Below are positions 59,217 to 64,000 of a DNA stretch of 64,000 bases, in pieces. The stretch's first letter is position 1. Every line of letters begins with the position of its first letter. The position numbers and the translations under genes were made by a program. The stretch is from Cyclospora cayetanensis (taxonomy: Eukaryota > Apicomplexa > Conoidasida > Eucoccidiorida > Eimeriidae), in contig NW_020312069.1 in NCBI RefSeq assembly GCF_002999335.1, positions 50,531 through 114,530 on the forward strand. The letters are read 5' to 3'. Below the pieces are notes generated by a model. That model did no database searches. It worked only from the letters and a program-made list of their open reading frames with translations, and had not been told where the DNA came from.

Positions 59217-62184
59217 TTAGTAATTGTTTTGTGGAGATGTGGGCCAGTAACTCTTTTTTAGGTAATCCAAAATCGCCGCTTGGTCAAAATCGCCATATTC
59301 TTCTTCTATCGAAAGTACGTCTTTGTCCGAGTCTCTAGCGACCAAAACTGGAACAGAAACGATACCAGCCGGTGTCAATGTTTCCATTCTGCACTCTCTG
59401 CATGCACTTTTGGGGGGCCATCTAGTGTCGCAGTTCACGTAGTTTTTCGCCTCATGGTCGCCCTTTACAAACGCGAGGGTCGCATCCGCCGCTGTCCGAA
59501 CTGTGACCGCATTGTGCATGCGCCACAACCACAGCTTAAGGTGATCCAGTTTCCTTTGTTCCACAAACCGACCGCTCCACGCCTCCGTCTGGCCTTCAGA
59601 CTGACTCCTGAATCTGGCTAACAAAGGGGAGTGACCCTGAGAGTCACTGTCCAGACTCTTAGGGGGCTCGACGAGGGGAAGGGTCAGGGAGAAGTCGCCC
59701 TCCGGTGGCTGCAGTTCCAGCAACCCGAAGCTCCGCCGGGAGAACAACACCCTAAAGTGGTGACGGCAGGCAGTGCAGCCAAAAAAGCGGCGGAGGAAGT
59801 TGTAAATGGTGTAGGCGACATCGAAAGAGGGGACCACCATGCATCCCAATGAGGGATAATGGTCTATAAGGTCTTCCTGGAGGAACCCGCACAGCATGCA
59901 ACCGCAGAACTACCATCCTTTCAGAAGGCAAGCCTTCTTGCTCAACTGCGAGCATGAAGCCCCGCCACGGAGGCGAAGGAACGGCTCCACTCTTCTCAAG
60001 GGGACGGGGAAAGCAGCACGCATAAGAGACGAAGCTACCACGAGGGAGGGGAAGGTTCATCTAGATGAATGGCTGCAGGAAGCGTTAGTTGGGTCTGTAC
60101 ACCGAGCCCCAGCTTTTACCCGTACATACCGTGTTCATAGAAGCAATATCAAGAATTTCCTCAGTATTTGCTGCCTTGCCCTCCGATCTTTGCTGCAGCA
60201 GCAGGTAGACGGGGAGGGCCTGCCCCTTTCTTTTGTAGAAGACCTGCTGGGGACCGCACTTGAGATGAGCAGCCACTTGCTGGGCAAGCGCCGCAGCTCC
60301 ATCAGCCAGCAGATGCAGCAGCATCCAGACGCTGCATGTCAGGGTGGTGCAGTGCCTCATCTTGGGTTCCTCTAGGGGAGCAAGCGGGGGAGCTTCCTTC
60401 CCAAAGGAGACGCTGCCCACCCAAGCGCGCCATTCTGCTGCTTTAAGGCCCTTTCCGGCCTGCAAGACGTGATCCAGCTCACTGTATATCCGAAGTTCAT
60501 CCGTAAAACGATCCTCGCTTGTGCGCCCAAGCGCTCGCTTCACAGAGCGGCCGCCGCGCAGCGACTCGGCCCCCAAGTTGCCCGAGCTGTACAGGTGGAG
60601 GATGGAGAGGGCTGCTGCCCGCTTAACAGATGTTATTGGAATAGTGGCTCTTGCTACTTCAAGCAGGTCGATCAAAGCAAGCTGATCTGCTTCGGTCAGG
60701 CGCTCGGTTACTGTTACAACCCAACTCGCTAACACGAATTGCAGCCCCCTGACTGCGTCGTGCACCCGGGCACGGGCGAGAGTCTCCGTTGACTGCTGGT
60801 CGCTGCCTGTGCCCCTCATGCCTGACGGGGGGGATGAAGACACATGCCGTGCCTGCTGATGATGATCTTCAGATTCCCATCGAACGGAATTGCAGGGTGC
60901 GTCACGCAAATGCTCAAAAGAAGCCAAATCGCCTTCCAGGGTCAGACGGCTGAAGTAAGACAATGCGGCACACGCAATGTCAGACACAAGACGGACAGAA
61001 TCACCCACTAAAAATGTAGAAGCCAACGAAAAAATACATACGACGGGAAAGGGGGGTGCAAACAGCATGCCAGAAGACGTTGCAGACGGCCTCCACGCAG
61101 AGAGTATCAGCGGATGGTCAAAAGAGGTGCACCTAAAAGGGATTTGACACTGGCTTTGCACCAACATCCAGTACGCTAACCTCCTCCGTATAAGCTAGTG
61201 ACTCAGTCTGAAAGGCACACTACCTGATGTTTTGAATGAATCGTAGGGCGATGCACTGAGTAGGACTGCCGTGAACACGCGTACATTTCACGTATATGCA
61301 AAAAAGAAACAGGAAGAGACGATGGAACGGTATTGGAGCTTGTAGTGTGCGGCTTCTTACAGATTCGATTTGTCAATGCGTTGCATTGTTTGCTTGGCGG
61401 CGTACAGAAGCGCAGGCATGATGTCTTCTGCCGGGAGGGCGAGGGAGTGGACGCACATGTTGTGCGTTTTAGCGTTGCCAAGAGAGTCAAGAATGCCTCC
61501 ACCACGCATTCCAGGAAGCTCAAGGATAATGTGCCCTAGTGATGAATCGATGGGCTGCACCTGGCGGTCTTCAGGCGGCAGTGTGTGGTATGTGGATGCT
61601 GGCACAAACAGCTTGATGGAGGGCAGTGCAAACACCCCCAAGTCTCCGCATAAATCCATCGTTTTCTCGTTCTCCATACAGTTCATTGCCACGAAAGAAA
61701 ATTTGTCCTTAAGATCTGCCGCGATGCGTGAGAACGTCTTTTTGTATGCGAAGCAATGAGGGCACCATGCAGAGTACAGCATCATGATCACTGCCCTGTT
61801 TGCCTCGTTTGCATGTTCGAGTGCCCTCCTGTAATCCTCTTCCAGCACCAACTCTTCAATTATCGGATCAGAAGCAAACATTCTACTATGGCTCCTGGCC
61901 ACCTCAGGCCTCCCGGACACCTCAACAGTGTGGAGATCAGATGCAGCAGTTACCGCTGGAGCCTTCGCAGCGTGCGAGCTTAGCTCAGCTCCTTCTGTTG
62001 GCACCGCAATGCGACCTGTATTATCAAGAGCCCTTGAGTAGACATCTGCTACTGCTACCGGGATATCCGCTACCCCAGACTCTGGGGCGATTAGAGAAAG
62101 AACACAGACCCAAAAGAACACGAAGTAGGAACAGGCCCGTCCTGTTCCATTCCCAATAGAGGTAGCATGGTACTGAGGCGCCAT
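59217..62184 (-). CDS. quiescin sulfhydryl oxidase (QSOX): thioredoxin plus Erv domains
   Basis: Three minus-strand exons, 62184-61361, 61132-60130 and 59876-59217, join in phase to 828 residues. A signal peptide (SYFVFFWVCVLSLIAPESG, about 19-37) precedes a thioredoxin domain with MLYSAWCPHCFAYKKTF (CxxC at 141-144) and the cis-Pro region FALPSIKLFVPA. A helical linker follows. The Erv/ALR domain has CTTLTCSVWMLLHLLADG, the FAD-proximal CxxC in FFGCTACRHHF (about 643-646), the flavin-binding LKLWLWRMHNAVTVRT and the distal pair in WPPKSACREC. QSOX enzymes make disulfides in secretory proteins and pass electrons to O2. The thioredoxin motif is CPHC rather than the usual CGHC, which should shift its redox potential. 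No C-terminal membrane anchor is obvious. The central linker (residues ~275-520) is longer and less conserved than usual and could hide a missed intron. Confidence 0.88.
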
Positions 62185-63699
62185 TGCCTTTCAACCGGGG
62201 CAGAGACTAGAGCTTCCAACCTCAGATGTAGCTATAAATGTAGTTGTAAGGGTGCACGGGGGTATGACGCGGTGTCTCTAGTGGTTGTCCCTTTGCGTGG
62301 GGAGAGGAGAGCGCGCCAGTTGAAGATAGGAGAGGTGCACGTGGATCCGGATTTACTGGCCTAATTATAAGAAGGTCTGCGACTGCCGAAACAAACAATG
62401 CATGTTTTGAGTGCGTAAACTAGACAGATGCCCGTGGAAGAAAACAGAAACTGGGGACTGGTCTAGAGAATATATTTTCACGAACTCCCAACAGGCCCAA
62501 TAATCTATCGATTCAAGCATAAAAATACCAAAAGAAATAGGCGCAATAGTAGCCATCTGTTTCATAGTTGTCGCAACAGCGGCCGAGTGAAACAGGCACG
62601 CCACCTTCAGGGAGCGGCAGTGCGCTGCCTGCCCTCGGACTATGGGCACCTAGTCTTTGTCTCTACTTTTCTGTTTAGAATCGGATCAACGTCTACTTAA
62701 TTGAGTATTGGCAGAATTGGCTGTTAACAGTAACTTTGTCACGATGTACAAAGACCTGAGGATATGCAAATGCATCAATCCCTACCCCGTAGGTGCCGCC
62801 GAAGTATCTGTCGAGTAATGTGGCTCCCCAGGGACTTCCCATCTGTCGACCTAATGTTCTGTATTTCGCTGTATACAACTATATCGAGCTAAAAGTACAG
62901 ATCGAAGCTTTAAACCCGTGGAGGAACCTGTCATGACTGGACGTAGAAGTACCAAGTGCGCAAGATGGCACCAACTGCGCATCGTGTCAGTAGTGCAACG
63001 AGGCAATATTACGGAAAATGCCCTAGCGTTTCCCGCAAAAGCTCTAAATATGCCACAAATGTTGTCTTTCGAGTGGTTCTTACACATTTAGCTGCGCATA
63101 GAGCTCCTAGTGTCCTATAGACTCAGCCTGATTCCTTGTTTCTCTGTCAGGGCCTTCCCGGCACGTCGTGCATGAAATCGTCTTCAGAGAGTTACAAGCG
63201 CTCTGGTACCTTATTTGCAGCGAAAAATGGTGTATATGAGTTAAAAGATGCTTAGAGGCCATGATTATCCGTAGTGTTTTGTGAACCCAAGTGACATTGG
63301 CTTGTCATATGGACCAACCCATGTCAATTTACTGCAGACCAGGATTGCATAGCCTCATCTATGATCATAGCAGACGCTCAAACCCACACCAATACATGAC
63401 ATAATACAATTTCTCGAGTGCATCCATGAAAGATTCCTCCGTCTCCTTGACTTCACCCCTGCCGCTCACGGTATTGGGGAGGGACAGTTAGGGTGGACGT
63501 TACTGCAGCCTTATGTAGCAGGCTGACCTACGCCTATGCAGTTTATACCGCAAAATCGTGCAATCAGGCAGATCAAGAAGTGTATTAATCTTGAGTCTTT
63601 GGTTAAATTCTTGATTTTTGTGGAGTACCGCTAGCTGGATACGACAGGCCGTGATGTATACGCCACAATGAAGCCGCTCGCGAGCAGGAATTTAGCCCC
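62185..63699. other. upstream flank of QSOX; no gene recognised
   Basis: About 1.5 kb of AT-rich sequence with open frames of 60-94 codons and no motifs. It should contain the QSOX promoter next to 62,185. Confidence 0.4.
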
Positions 63700-64000
63700 A
63701 CAGTGAGCAAAAATTTAACAAAATATTATCGAGCGCTTTAAAACGGGCCCTATTCTTTCTTTGTCCTTCCGCATCATAAGTACTGATATTTTGGGCACAG
63801 GGAGACCCAGCATGCGCCAACCTCCACCCTCAAAGCACTCCTAGCATTCACTCCTGGTTCTGCATACTACTCAGTGTGTAAGCACACAGTGCTGTGTCTT
63901 CTACCATCGAGCTAACATTACTCTGCACTAACTGAAACAGACAAACAGACAATTCAATACATTCAATTTATTACTAATTCGCAGTTAAATATAACTAATG
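63700..64000 (+). repeat. LTR copy 5, cut by the window edge
   Basis: Family words in order: CCAACCTCCACCCTCAAAG, CTAGCATTCACTCCTGGTTC, ATACTACTCAGTGTGTAAGC, CACACAGTGCTGTG, CGAGCTAACATTACTCTGCA, AACAGACAAACAGACAA and TTACTAATTCGCAGTTAAAT. It has the same orientation as the other four. The copy, and perhaps an attached element, continues beyond 64,000. Confidence 0.68.

Noticed and set aside
58606..59220. 204-codon plus-strand frame downstream of QSOX
   Set aside because: No motif, no coding-type composition and no splice extension; it ends by chance next to the QSOX stop.
1..64000. Search for CRISPR arrays, rRNA genes and further tRNAs
   Set aside because: No regularly spaced repeats, no rRNA core words and no second B-box-like GGTTCGAATCC in a tRNA fold were seen by eye. 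A covariance-model scan could not be run.

Overview
The window is nuclear DNA of a coccidian apicomplexan, most likely Eimeria or a close relative such as Cyclospora. The evidence is intron-rich protein genes, CAG/CTG trinucleotide runs that put Gln, Ala and Ser tracts inside otherwise conserved enzymes, scattered telomere-like (CCCTAAA) words, an enzyme with a bipartite plastid-type leader, and remnants of LTR retrotransposons. No bacterial features (operons, Shine-Dalgarno sites, CRISPR) were seen. All exon structures were worked out by hand from reading-frame continuity, splice-site dinucleotides and remembered family alignments, so gene ends and N-termini are the least certain parts.

Layout. 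Positions 1-23,000 are CAG-dense. They hold unrecognised genes (1421-1937, 2302-2856, 4970-6301, 14608-15285), a tRNA-Leu(CAG), an eEF2 lysine methyltransferase-like gene, a nuclear poly(A)-binding protein (PABPN1 type) and a very large MnmG/GidA tRNA-modification enzyme with a plastid-type leader. Positions 23,000-38,600 are AT-richer and CAG-poor. They carry cytochrome c, a 502-residue protein with degenerate EF-hand repeats, a broken membrane-protein reading frame, a solo LTR-like repeat and one decayed LTR retrotransposon with both LTRs. Positions 39,300-54,800 are gene-dense again: ferrochelatase, a RIIa-domain protein, a kinesin-8-like motor, a possible short unknown gene, the dyskerin/Cbf5 pseudouridine synthase and LSm6. 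Positions 55,500-64,000 contain a second, internally deleted retrotransposon copy, a quiescin sulfhydryl oxidase (QSOX), and a fifth copy of the LTR at the window edge.

Together the genes cover housekeeping RNA and organelle functions. MnmG, Cbf5, LSm6 and PABPN1 serve tRNA, rRNA, U6 and mRNA metabolism. Ferrochelatase makes the haem that cytochrome c carries. QSOX forms disulfides in the secretory pathway. The kinesin and the RIIa protein point to microtubule or flagellar (male gamete) biology. Neighbours are not arranged as functional clusters.

The most unusual observations are three introns with GC-AG borders and near-identical AG|GCAAGC donors, supported by family alignment, out of about 49 introns resolved; low-complexity expansion of otherwise conserved enzymes; and a family of co-oriented LTR copies, two of which retain recognisable fossils of an integrase zinc-binding region.
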